Positions 34,857 through 45,912 of a stretch of DNA of 64,000 bases are shown here, in pieces (positions within the stretch are counted from its first letter, which is position 1; each line of letters opens with the position of its first letter). Source of the DNA: Ophiodon elongatus (lineage: Eukaryota; Chordata; Actinopteri; Perciformes; Hexagrammidae); NCBI GenBank assembly GCA_016806645.1, contig JACSYO010000040.1, positions 988,501-1,052,500 of the forward strand, in the 5' to 3' direction. A model generated the notes under the pieces. It saw only the letters and a program-made list of their open reading frames with translations, did not search any database and was not told where the DNA came from. The translations under genes were made by a program, and so were the position numbers.

Positions 34857-34943
34857 CCTCCTCCTCCTCCTCCTCCTCCTCCTCCTCCTCTTCCTCCTCT
34901 TCCTCCACCTCCTCTTCCTCCTCCTCTTCCTCCTCCTCCTCGC
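34857..34943. repeat. (CTC/CTT)n trinucleotide tract
   Basis: About 87 bases, almost entirely pyrimidine. It gives poly-Leu or poly-Ser frames on the plus strand that are artefacts. Confidence 0.95.
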
Positions 34944-35580
34944 TAAAGAGGCCCGGGGCACGGCAGATGTCACAGCCCAGAGAGAGTGCGGTTCACTCGG
35001 GGGTTAAAAATGAAGAGAAGGGTCACATATGTTACTGGAAGTACGCTCTGAGATTCCACCACAGTTTGTGTTTGAGTGCCGGGGTCAGTGTACCCGAAAT
35101 AAGTGTCGGCATTTCATTTTGCTTTAGCGATCCAAGTTCATGTTGTTTACTGAACGTATGACCTATAAATTACAAGATCTCAATCCCTTTACGTCTGCCG
35201 CTCATGATTGTTATCATTATCCATCAATCTGACAATTATTTACTTGATTGATTCATCGATTGTTTCTTTAGAATGTATATTATTGATATATAATATTGAC
35301 CAACCAACAGGATCTGGAAACAAGAGGATGATTGATATGTGTGCTGGAAAAACTACATAAATATTTGCAGATTTATCTTCTTTCCATCAACTAATTGATT
35401 AACTGTATTGACTAAATACTCTGTAAAGCCGACAGGTGTTACGTAGGTTAATGTTACTTGTGGCAACAATGTTATTATAATTTTTAAATAATTGACACTG
35501 GCCCAATCACATCTTTAAACCCCTCCTCTTTTGGGCTTCTTCATTACAGTAAACGGCACGTCTGCGAAAGACAAAAACAG
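34944..35580. other. single-copy non-coding sequence
   Basis: AT-rich; no recognised feature. Confidence 0.4.
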
Positions 35581-36108
35581 GCGGCAACCTCCGGTTCTGA
35601 AAAGTGAAGCCATTGTGGTAAAGACTTAAAAACATGCATTCTCTCTCCTGACCACCAGGGGGTGACTCCTCTGGTTGTATAGAAGTCAAAGCTTCACGTG
35701 TTAAAGCTGCATTCTCTCTCCTGACCACCAGGGGGCGACTCCTCTGGTTGTATAGAAGTCAAAGCTTCATGTGTTAAAGCTGCATTCTCTCTCCTGACCA
35801 CCAGGGGGCGACTCCTCTGGTTGTATAGAAGTCTATAGAAAATGACTCTACTTCTCTCTTGATTTATTCCCTCAGTAAACATTGTAAACATGAGTTTATG
35901 TCTCAATCTCTAGTTTCAAGTCTTCTTCAATACAGCATGATGTTCATTTAGTAAATTATGGTCCATTTAGAGTCAAACAGACCATAAAGCAGGGGATGCT
36001 TTAGGGCGGGGCTACAAGGTGATTGACAGGTCTCTACCAGAGACATACACGGCGTCTCTACGTCCAAAAATGTTCACTTCACGTTCGCTGGTTGCAGAAA
36101 ACCGGTCA
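35581..36108 (-). mobile_element. motif-repeat locus D
   Basis: Begins GCGGCAACCTCCGG, then cores at 35652 (with GGGGGTGA, one mismatch more), 35725 and 35798, spaced 73 bp apart and pointing right. The middle region and GGGCGGGGCTACAAGGTG follow, then CCAAAAATG ... GGTTGCAGAAAACC, where the end is reshuffled. With locus E, which is inverted, it forms an inverted repeat about 5 kb apart. Confidence 0.8.
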
Positions 36109-36197
36109 GTGTGTCGTCATGTGAAGCGTGACAAAAAGCTTCATATGTGTGACTTTGGGCTCGTCCCTCATTAAAATATCAGCCAGTCAAATATAAA

Positions 36198-36262
36198 AGT
36201 GCGTGTGCGTGTGCGTGTGCGTGTGCGTGTGCGTGTGCGCGTGTGTGTGTGTACGTGTGCGC
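36198..36262. repeat. (GTGCGT)n hexanucleotide repeat
   Basis: About seven GTGCGT units followed by GTGTGTGT and GTGCGCGCG. Alternating purine-pyrimidine throughout, so favourable for Z-DNA. Confidence 0.95.
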
Positions 36263-37005
36263 GCGGTGGGATGTCTAATGGAGAAATGACAGAGCTTACA
36301 GGTTCAGGTTGATCTTTTTCCAAAATAGAATGAAGGATAAAACTTTGTAGCAACATCAATAATGTTGAAATTGCCACACACAAAATGGGACAAAATGCAG
36401 GGCCAATAAAAAAACAATAAAATATAAAAATGATGCACTAACCTGTATGAAAGCTGCAAATAAAGTTTGATTGATCTAAAGAGTCGTCTCCCAAAGACAA
36501 GTGGAGAAAATCTGCTTTCCCTTTTTTTCCAGTCCGATTGTTGTAAAGTCTCAAAAGAAACATCTACGTAGCTGTAAAGTCCGGGAACACGTCTCCGTGT
36601 TTTATTTCTTGGCTGACACATCGAGGATTGCGAAATAAACCTATGTCGGAGCCCTGCGAGGCATTTAAAGCTAGTAATTACCAAACAGAGGGGAAACAAC
36701 TGGATAACCTGATTGTCTATTGATTCTGTATGTTCTGCTCTTAGCAGATTTAGCATCGCCAGGGGCACAACGTGCAAAAGGCCCAGCTAGCGGTTACATG
36801 CACCGTAAACACAACTGTTAGCATATCGCATCCGGAGTTCAACCAAAATAAATCAGATGAAATAGAAAACCTGTATTTTGTGCCTAATAAAGTGTTCTGC
36901 TCGGTCCCTTTCGATGAGCCGTGTGTTCACTCCGGCACCAGCAGGACTTTGATGTCGACGGCCGGGGTCGTAATTTAAAAAAAAAAAAAAGAGCATTCTT
37001 CTCCT
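36263..37005. other. single-copy non-coding sequence
   Basis: A 157-codon minus-strand frame (36304-36777) has no domain I recognise and no splice context. A poly(A) run lies near 36978. Confidence 0.4.
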
Positions 37006-37009
37006 CTCA

Positions 37010-37600
37010 GTTTTCAGAGGATGAAACATAATCCCGGGCTATTTATGCTCCATTATTTATCGGAGCATGAGACTCGTCCAGGAGAAACAATATTTGTCTT
37101 GGCTGCGGCGCTGCTCCGGTATCTGCTATTGATCGAAACCCTCATTCCAGCCTTTTGGAGAAGATCGGCGTGTACTCACCGAGCGCTGGCTTTGTTTACA
37201 AATCAGATTGATCACTTTGGCTTCTTCTCTCGGCTCCCGGCAGACGGAGGCCTCTGGATCTGAGACGCAGAAGGAAAGACACGGCGCTCAGCAATATTTG
37301 CTTCCTTTTTTTTTGTTTCCCCGTCCTGACCCAAAGACGAGCCGGAGACGCAGATTGATTTTGTTTTCGCCGCGAGGCTGCGTGATAAGCCGAGGGAAAA
37401 TAATGAGCATTGTCTTATTAATGGATAGGGAATGCATTATGGGTCACGCATTTCAAATGAATTATGCATAAGGAATAAACAGCCGCCGTGACTATATATC
37501 ATCGGAAGAGGCCAAATCATTTGGTGGAGAACGTTTGATGGCCTCTTCTGCACCTGAATGACACGCAGCGACGCTTCACTTAAGACGGGCGGGTTGTTTC
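37010..37600. promoter_or_regulatory. candidate conserved non-coding block
   Basis: Repeat-free and densely packed with AT-hook and homeodomain-like sites: CTCCATTATTTATCGG, GTCTTATTAATGGATAGGG, GAATGCATTATGGGTCACGC, CAAATGAATTATGCATAAGG. The 37395-37480 part has the highest density. The strongest enhancer candidate in the window, though judged from composition only. Confidence 0.32.
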
Positions 37601-37715
37601 GCCTCGTAGCGGGGCGGAGACGACGTTTAGACGCCACAACGTTACAGCCGTTACCACGACAACCGTACCCAAGGAATCAGCTGAGGGTCGCCTGTTACAG
37701 CTTCAACGCTTTCCT

Positions 37716-37744
37716 CCTCCTCCTTCTTCTTCTTCTTCTTCTTA
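37716..37744. repeat. (CTT/CTC)n tract
   Basis: About 28 bases of CTTCTT type. Confidence 0.9.
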
Positions 37745-37945
37745 AGTATCGCCACTGCCGCAGTTATTTAATCCCAAACGTTGATCTTTTCCTAAACCTA
37801 TTCAAGTGGTTTCGTTTCTTAAACCTACTGAGTTGTTTTCCGTATGGAAGTAACAAGAGGAAACTGATACGTGTTGCTGGACTCGAGCAGGAAAACACAC
37901 GAAAAATGAGGATTAACTTTTTCATAAGATATCATACGAACCGTT
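37745..37945 (-). mobile_element. family Y copy (left portion)
   Basis: TTTTCCTAAACCTATTCAAG, GGAAACTGATACGTGTTGCTGG and GATATCATACGAACCGTT match the copy at 33602-33950. A poly(A) run follows at 37968-37987. Confidence 0.6.
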
Positions 37946-37987
37946 AAATGAGGATTCGTTGAATTAATGTAAAAAAAAAAAAAAAAA

Positions 37988-39139
37988 GAATTACAGTTAA
38001 TTTGCATATTGTGTGAAATGAAAATACACATGAGGAAATCTGTGTCCATCTACTTAAAAATGACCTACTGATAGTGTGTGGTATTTTAACACACGACCCA
38101 CGGCATCTTTTAAAACTACAGGCTGCAGTTGGGTGCTTTTGACTGGTGGCCCCTAGAGGAAGCCAAGAATTAAATAATTAAAACAGAAAACAATGACACA
38201 AAGTCATAAGAGAACAAATTGATTGACAACGTCATGACGAAATTGGAATGAAAAAAATCACCTGTGAGATATGACGACAGGTGAAGCTCTGGGGTCTGCA
38301 GTCACCCCAGTAGGTAGGAGGAGCTTCCTCCACCCAACCTCAGGTCTCGTCTCCACATTTCAACACCAGCATTTGATTCATTGACATTACAGAGACCACA
38401 ACAGACAATAAAACAAATAAAGAAGTCACGCATAATTAGTTTAATAACTCATTTATGGGGCTACATGGGAAAAACCCTGTGATTAAAAAAGAAGGTTAAT
38501 CTTCCACTTAGTGTGAATATACTCCTTAAAATGTGCCTGTTTGACCAAAGCTTTGACGGTTAGACGTTTCTATCCGTCGGCCCTGCAGCTAGTGGGACAT
38601 GCTGTGAAGTAATAAAGCCATTCCTGTTATTAATATGCAGGAAAAAGTCCCACTTGTGACCAGAACGAATTACGAAGGAGGAAAAAGGAAGGAGTCCATC
38701 AAACAATACACTTGTTTCTGTCAGTCCAATAAAGGTTCACCCAGCTGCTCCCAACTATCTGGGCCTTTTACTGCTCAGTTAATTGCCTTTTCTTGCACAC
38801 AAAAAGGAACATAATAGTCAGTGGAGCGCCGGCTACAGTGGCCGGGTTGAAGTCCAGGAAATCCATTTCTGAATACGCTGAGTCTCAAACTGAGAGAAGC
38901 CGTCAGAGCTTCTTATTGTTACCAGCTTTTGGTTTTTATCTATTTACTGAACGAGGAAACAAAAGGAGTGTCGCAACTTGAGCTGAGGGCGTTTTCAAAT
39001 AAAATATATCTTGGTTTACTGCAGCAGCTGTTTCCCTGAACCCTGCTTCACCCGAAGAAGATACCATTTCATTTCTGGAAGAGAATCAATGCATTTAAAT
39101 TGTAATTGAAACCCCCTTTTGCCCTAACACTTGGCGCAG
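37988..39139. other. single-copy non-coding sequence
   Basis: No recognised gene or repeat. Confidence 0.4.
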
Positions 39140-39420
39140 ACATTCATGATCCCCAGTGGATGAATTATAATCATCTTGAGGATACCCAGACTTCTCCTCT
39201 TTGTCTCAACATGAGGTCACAACTTCTGTTTGTCAAAAACTAAAAGTAATCACGTTAGATTTGTGTGAAAACTCCAGTTGTGATCATGGTCCTCAGAGGA
39301 TGAACTCTCCTAATATGTCCCTGTCTCAGGCAACAGCCACAGGTCGTACAGTGAGCTGTCTCAAAATATACAGGATGGATTGTGCAGACTAAAATCATGC
39401 TCCCCAGAGGAGGAACCATT
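39140..39420 (+). mobile_element. family W repeat
   Basis: GCAGACATTCATGATCCCC, GTGGATGAATTATAATCATC, CAACATGAGGTCAC, then a second sub-unit CATGGTCCTCAGAGGATGAA and a third CATGCTCCCCAGAGGAGGAA. The sub-unit recurs with roughly 100-130 bp spacing. Related to the copies at 20.5-21.0 kb. Confidence 0.6.
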
Positions 39421-41160
39421 TTAATTTAGGTGGCAAATCAATCTGTGTAGCAGAACTAATATTTATATTTCTCAATGTCCACAATAGAATAAATTGATGA
39501 AATTAAGTAAGCGTTTGTATTTTGATTGTTTATCTCTAAAACGTTAAGATTTAAAGTTTTAATCTCTAAATTCTTACCAGATGACAAACCCTTTATTTTT
39601 TTATATACTATTACATATTTCTACCTCAGCAAATTATCCAAACTGTGATAATTGTGTTAATTGTTTTAAAGAAATAAATCTTCTGTGGATTTTATGATAA
39701 AGTGTTTCTTCCTTCGTGATCACAAAAAAAAAAAACATTTAAAAAAAATAACAATCTTGGTCTTTCCGATCTTCCATACACAGCTCATGTTTTCTAATTA
39801 CTAAGGGTACTCAATACCCTTTGGTGCATTGAAGCTCTTAAATTGGGATTTGACAGCACTGCAGGGACAAAGTCAAACTCATGAAGACAAATGTTTTGAC
39901 ATTTTGCCAGTTTATTGCAGCTCGCATTAGAGCTGGAGGACAATGAGAGGACGACAGTGAAAAGAAAGAGGAAAGTCTGATTGCATTGGTATTCGGTAGG
40001 AAAACACACAAGATCGGTTTAACACCAACACGCAACATAAATGTTTAAAAACTGGATACATGACATCACTGTAACGCTCCATGATGTCAGACGTGGTTCC
40101 ATCCTTGAAAATGATATCGTCCACAAAAAGTAGAACTGGCTGTTAAAGCCTGCAGACTGAATAAATCCCCCAAAAATCTGCAGAAAACTGCAGCACTGCA
40201 GCAGAAAATATCCAACTTAATGTGACACTTGTGATACAGACGCATTGGAATGCAATATTCATACAAGCTGTAACTTATATTGTGAAGCATAATCTCATCG
40301 TCCCTGCAGAATTATAAAACTGTCATCCGCTGATTATTTGCTGACAGACAGTAGGTGAGTGTGTTGGTGCAGAGAGTGAGTTTGAGAGAGTGAGTTTGAG
40401 AGAGCAGCTCTTCAGCTGAGGAGGAGGAGCGCTGCTCATCAGGGCTAGCAACACTTCTGCTTCCTGGACCGGAGAGCTTTAGTCCATCAAATCCTGTGTA
40501 CACGACGTTTTCAAGGACAGAGATAAGGGTTTTACTCTTTCTTGCCTTAAGAAGGAAAAAGTGTCCTTTGATAGCGGGTGGATTTAAAAAGGGGCTGAAG
40601 GTGCAACAAGATGAAACGTGTCGTGGACTCCGGTCCGAGACGCGCAGGCGTCCTCTGTGTGGTGCACAATCGATAACGCCGAAACAACACTCACAATTAG
40701 TCCTTTTAATTCCACTCTGTCTAATACTAAATCATTTTACCAGCAAAATTATAGGATTAAATTCACTGTGGCTTTATTGGAGTGTGAGTTTCAGATAAAA
40801 CAATGATGCCAAAGCATCAGAATAAAAACTACGTCTCTTCTCACGCGCCTGGTGTAGGATATGATATCGATGAACGTGAGATATCTAAACCGCGGCATCC
40901 ATAGATAGATATAGAATAATAGTACTTAGAGTACTAACCCTTTCCCAAAGACGATGTGTGGGCGTGTCGAAAATAAATATGTGTTTTGTAAAATAACACG
41001 CATTTTATTTTCTCTCGTAATTATAGCTGGTGTACGATGATATTCCTTTTTAAGCCTCTGCTATGATAGTTTAACTATTTTCATCTGGCAACGCTGGAAA
41101 CGCACATTCAGTTAACGTATGTAAACTATTTGTGGAACCACAGTCATGTATTCTGCTGTT
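39421..41160. other. single-copy non-coding sequence
   Basis: AT-rich. A small direct repeat (GAGTGAGTTTGAGA, two copies) lies at 40375-40402. No gene is recognised. Confidence 0.4.
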
Positions 41161-41164
41161 ATCC

Positions 41165-42168
41165 AGGTTTTTAGGTCGTCACCATCTTGGTTTTTGGCTG
41201 TGACGCAAGAAGGTGGAGCTAAGTACAACAGAATGCTGAATACGGTTTTTAGGCCACCAAAATGTTACAATTAACTCTCACGAACTGAAAACAGTGAAAG
41301 AGTCCAACTCCCAGACAGGAGAATGCCGTGGTAGCAACCTGTCAATCACCTTGTAGCCCCGCCCTAAAGCATACCCTGCTCTATGGTCTGTTTGACTCGA
41401 ATAGACCTGCAATTTCTCTGCGTTTTGGCCGTCGCCATCTTGGTTTTCTGCAACCAGTGAACTGAAGTCCCCATACTTGTGATGTGAAGGAGTGACGTTG
41501 AGCTGCCGTATACGTCTCTGGTAGCTCTACATCTTCCGCCGCAAACTAAAGACGTATCTCTTCTGACTATACCTGGAATAAAAAAAAAAAGAAAAACACA
41601 AAAAAAATAGCAATTTAGTAGCACTTAAATGTCTCTTACTTATAGCACTTAGTAGTTTGGCTTTCTTGAGGAAATTGTACTTAACTCTAAATGGACCATA
41701 ATTTACTAAATGAACATCATGATGTATTGAAGAAGACTTGAAACTAGAGATTGAGACATAAACTCATGTTTACAATGTTTACTGAGGGAATAAATCAAGA
41801 GAGAAGTAGAGTCATTTTCTATAGACTTCTATACAACCAGAGGAGTCGCCCCCTGGTGGTCAGGAGAGAGAATGCAGCTTTAACACATGAAGCTTTGACT
41901 TCTATACAACCAGAGGAGTCGCCCCCTGGTGGTCAGGAGAGAGAATGCAGCTTTAACACATGAAGCTTTGACTTCTATACAACCAGAGGAGTCGCCCCTG
42001 GTGGTCAGGAGAGAGAATGCAGCTTTAACACATGAAGCTTTGACTTCTATACAACCAGAGGAGTCGCCCCCTGGTGGTCAGGAGAGAGAATGCAGCTTTA
42101 ACACATGAAGCTTTGACTTCTATACAACCAGAGGAGTCGCCCCCTGGTGGTCAGGAGAGAGAATGCGT
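41165..42168 (+). mobile_element. motif-repeat locus E, with nested insertion and five motif units
   Basis: Starts with the CACCATCTTGG end and CAATCACCTTGTAGCCCCGCCC. At about 41400 it is broken by a second partial copy (GCCGTCGCCATCTTGGTTTT) and a retroelement tail. It resumes at about 41688 with CTAAATGGACCATAATTTAC and runs into the 73-bp array. Cores lie at 41849, 41922, 41995 (one C shorter), 42067 and 42140, pointing left. The array stops abruptly in a duplicated GTCGGTTTAAAGCAC at 42168-42197. Confidence 0.8.
41525..41687 (+). mobile_element. retroelement tail nested in locus E
   Basis: GCAAACTAAAGACGTATCTC, TTCTGACTATACCTGG, a poly(A) stretch and TACTTATAGCACTTAGTAGTTTGG resemble the 3' end of a fish LINE. 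It sits where the motif repeat is interrupted, so it postdates that copy. Confidence 0.5.
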
Positions 42169-42197
42169 CGGTTTAAAGCACGTCGGTTTAAAGCACT

Positions 42198-43055
42198 TTT
42201 CAAACCGTGAGTTTGCCGCCTGATCCCAGTTGTGCAGTTGTCAATGTAAACACATCATCCTTCTGTCTCCCACTGACTGCATGAACCGCTTTCTCTGATT
42301 TTTTTATTTTTTTATTCGTTCCCGTTGCCCGGAGATTGAGCGCTGATTGCCTGTCCCCCGCTGTCCTGCAGCAGGGGAGTGATCTGCAGGCGCGAGGACA
42401 GCAGGCCATTATTCAGTCTTTAGATGTGCTGCTTCTTATCAGTGCTCAGGGTTGACTGAGGCAGCTGCTCTTGTCAACATGCCAGCACCCGAGTGTCCTC
42501 CAGGGAAGGGGGGGGCGGAAGGGGGGGGGTGGAGTGGGGGGCGACAACGACAGGATTTGACGGGACCACTCGACAAACCCCTCTGAGAAAAAAAATACAA
42601 AATACAAGTACACAGCAAGTGTTGTGCTCTTGAAAGTACACACGTGTAACCCCCCCACACACACGCACCTCGCTTCCCCCACCTCTGGCTCTCACTGGGG
42701 GCCGACGGCGCCGTGGAGGGCGTGGAGGAGGTGTTTGACAGGTGACGGCTGCAGAATGAGGGTGACAATCTTTAGTCACTTCAAATAGAGAGAAGATGAG
42801 TATCTGAAATGAAAAGCGTTTCCTGCCGTGTTTTCCCCTCTTTTGTTTTTGGTCATTTGCCAGGATGGATTAAAAGATATCGGCTGTGATTCCGGAGGGT
42901 GTATTTAACCTGCTGGGACGTCCTCACGTGTTGCTTCTTAGTTTAAAACAAGAACAATCAAGTAAGTTCTTATCAAGTGTGATGATAGTGAGCGACCCGA
43001 CAAGGTCAGGAAACCCACAGAGAAAGTGGAGGCACCGTAGAGCGCATGTAAGAAG
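42198..43055. other. single-copy sequence with a G-rich tract
   Basis: A G-rich run at 42507-42543 (eight Gs, then nine Gs, then GTGGAGTGGGGGG) can form a G-quadruplex. Minus-strand proline-rich frames are its shadow. No gene is recognised. Confidence 0.45.
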
Positions 43056-43059
43056 TGGA

Positions 43060-43425
43060 CGTAGTCATGGTGACGTCAGCCGTTGGTTTGTGGTCGCCAT
43101 CTTGGATTCTGGCCTTCGCCATGTTGTTGTTTTTTGCAACCAATGAACGGAAATTAATATATTTGGAATGCGGAGGAGTGACGTAGAGACGCTGTATAAG
43201 TGTCTGGTGAGAGAATGTAGCTTTAACACATGAAGCTTTGACTTCTATACAACCAGAGGAGTCGCCCCCTGGTGGTCAGGAGAGAGAATGCAGGTTTAAA
43301 ACATGAAGCTTTGACTTCTATACAACCAGAGGAGTCGCCCCCTGGTGGTCAGGAGAGAGAATGCAGCTTTAACACATGAAGCTTTGACTTCTATACAACC
43401 AGAGGAGTCGCCCCCTGATTGGGAA
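43060..43425 (+). mobile_element. motif-repeat locus F, internally deleted
   Basis: GTGGTCGCCATCTTGG and GCAACCAATGAACGGAA (one end) join directly to the 73-bp array with no middle region. Intact cores lie at 43265 and 43338; a third is cut at CCCCCTGATT (43411). They point left, as at locus E. Confidence 0.78.
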
Positions 43426-43924
43426 GAACCCGTAGTACATTTAGACAGAATAGAAACAACAACAGAAGATTTTATTATGGCTCCACACAAAAAGCAAAAT
43501 ATTACTCCTCGGTTCGAGCTGTTGTTTTCTTATGTCGCCAGGAGCAACATATTTAGTGATGGTGCAACGACAAGTGATCCGAACATACTGAACATGTGGA
43601 TCAATCCCAGAAAAGGGGATAGTGCTGCTGGAGCTTTATGAAAAGTTTCTATGAACATTTTTACTGTCTCTGGATCACCATTGGAATCCTTTGGAACTGC
43701 TGAATCCAGCCGCCATCCTCAACAAGAGAAGAAGTTACGAACATTTTAGAGCAAAGTCGAAAGAATAGAAATCCAGTATTCCTTTCACACCAATCTTTAG
43801 ACTTTGAAGTTTGAAACGAAACATTCTCACTCGTCAAATATCAACGCTTGTTCAGTGGCCCGAAGCTTCAAACTATGACGCTCCATCTGTGTTCGTTTTC
43901 GACGTGTCAGGGACGTCATGTCAG
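43426..43924. other. unassigned non-coding sequence
   Basis: A forward frame continues from locus F to 43641 without a recognised domain. Confidence 0.35.
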
Positions 43925-44547
43925 TTTCTTCTCAAAATAAACTTCTGTGTTTACAGGAAACGCACAGTTTTAGCTGGTTACATCCATACAGTGTATTTTC
44001 AAAATAAACTCACGTGTACACAGGAAACATATAGCGTTCCACTTGTTATGTGTACACGGTGTCTTTTCAAAATAATGTTCTGTGTAGAAAAATACAGTTT
44101 CCGCTTGTGATGTGTTTTTTCAAAATAAACTTTTGTGTTCATAGGAAACATAATTGTCTTTTCAAAATAAAGTTCAATTTTCACAGGAAACACAATTTCC
44201 GCTTGTTAGGTGCAAACAGTGTCTTTTCAAAATAAACGTATGTATAAACAGGAAACATGCTGTCTCCACTTGTTATGTCCATACAGTGTCTTTTCAAAAT
44301 AAACTTCCATGTTCACAGGAAACATGCAGTTTCTGCTTTTCATGTGCATGCAGTGTCTTTTCAAAATAAACTTTTGTGTTCACAGGAAACACAGTTTCCA
44401 CTTGTAATTTGCATATGGTGTCTTTTCAAAATAAAATAAAATTTTCACAGGAAACACAGTTCCCGCTTGTTAGGTGCAAACAGTCTCTTTTCAAAATGAA
44501 TGCATGTGTACACAGGAAACATGCAGTGTCTTTTCAAAATAAAGTTC
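43925..44547 (+). repeat. tandem array of about 67-bp unit carrying AATAAA
   Basis: About ten units, each with GTGTCTTTTCAAAATAAACTT and CACAGGAAACA(TG)CAG, of somewhat variable length (about 38-70 bp, several internally deleted). AATAAA hexamers occur near 43939, 44003, 44125, 44167, 44231, 44297, 44366, 44434 and 44539. A single unit at 29.37 kb shows the family Y parent. Frames through it are artefacts. Confidence 0.85.
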
Positions 44548-44665
44548 TGAGACGAACAGCAGTATCCTGGGTGACAGTCCTGTGTTTGTTTGACCCGTCC
44601 ATCTCACATGGACGTCCTCGCTCTTCACACGACATCAGTCGCTCTGACTGTCTATTAATGTGTTA
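44548..44665 (+). mobile_element. family Y right portion following the array
   Basis: TATCCTGGGTGACAGTCC, TGTGTTTGTTTGACCCGTCC and CATCAGTCGCTCTGACTG. It shows that the AATAAA array is an internal expansion of a family Y copy. Confidence 0.65.
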
Positions 44666-45878
44666 TAATAACCTCTTTCCCTCACTTCCTGTCATCACTA
44701 CACTATCGCTACAAAATAAAGACATAAAATACCCCAAATGTCTTCAAAGATCTCTTCCGTCCACTCGTTATGGAGACAGGGGGACGGACCAACGCAGCGG
44801 AGGTCCATCACGCTGGACCGAAGGCTAACAGGAGGTCAAGGAGAAATCAAACTTGGGACAAAGAGGAAATGTGAAAGCATAACCTGAAACCTTCTGCCTC
44901 CTCAGGTGGTCGGCTGCTGACTAAAGCTTTTCATCATCTGCTTTCCAACAGTTTCTCATTTAAATTCAGCAAATTGGAAAAAAAATGAAACCAGCAGGCT
45001 CAGCGTTGTTTATGTAGATGATGATGATTACAGGTTAGGATCGAAAGACTCCACATTTCTTACTTCAATGTTCCAATTACTTTTATGTCTGCCAGCAGGT
45101 AAAAAAAATATGTATTCTGAATCCACCAATTGAGATTTTGCCCAATTCTTCAGCTAAAATCAGCCTCTGGAGTTTGTGTTCCAGGGAGAAACAATAGGAA
45201 ACGCTAAGTGGAGCAGCGTGAGTCTATTGAGCCAAATAAGACTTCCGTCTTCCACGACTTTCCAAACGTTCGGTGTTTATAAAAAGTCCTGCGGCAGAAT
45301 TAAAGCGAGGAGAGCACATGTTGTGGACTAAAAGTCACATTTGGGGTATTTGATTAGTTTCATTCTCTTGCATTTAAGTCTTTTTATTGGCTCACTCTCA
45401 ATAAAAAACAACTGTCATGGGTTTATTTTCTACAGTTCGGAGAAATTGATCTTATTAAAAACTGATTTAGACAAATTCAATTTCTAAATCATATCATGAG
45501 CCATGATGGCCGACTTGTATCTCCTTTTTAATAAAAGTTTAACCCGACGTCTTCTTGGTGGGCGGTGTACTTCTGAGTATTAACGTACTGTGGCCGTATA
45601 TATTCATACAAACCTCAGTGTTTATGTTTTATGCTGCAGGTTAATGCAGAGGAATACAGTTTCAGTTCCTTCTACGACTTTATTGCATCACAAACATGAA
45701 ACGCTGCACAAGAACTCTGCAGACCGTCTGCGTGCAGGTGTGAGAACATTCAGAGTTTTTTTTTTGTCGGTGGGTTCTCGTTCTCTTTCAATAAGTCATA
45801 AGATGTAGGAAATCAGAGGTAAGCAGCACAAAGGGGGAATGTCCTGAAATCACTGAGAGAACACAGAGCCTCTGCTTC
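44666..45878. other. single-copy non-coding sequence
   Basis: No recognised feature. Confidence 0.4.
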
Positions 45879-45879
<1 letters not shown>

Positions 45880-45911
<32 letters not shown>

Positions 45912-45912
45912 G
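45880..45912. repeat. (ATG)n trinucleotide repeat
   Basis: About eleven GAT/ATG units. Confidence 0.95.

Noticed and set aside
13652..41963. A conserved 66-70-codon frame starting Met-Arg-His-Lys-Leu, found at four loci
   Set aside because: It lies across the motif repeat and its 73-bp array and recurs because the DNA repeat is nearly identical. No domain is present, and the frame ends differently as the unit number changes.
3289..43425. Motif-repeat arrays as ordinary satellite DNA
   Set aside because: They occur at six separate places, four of them with the same long flanking element, so they belong to a dispersed repeat.
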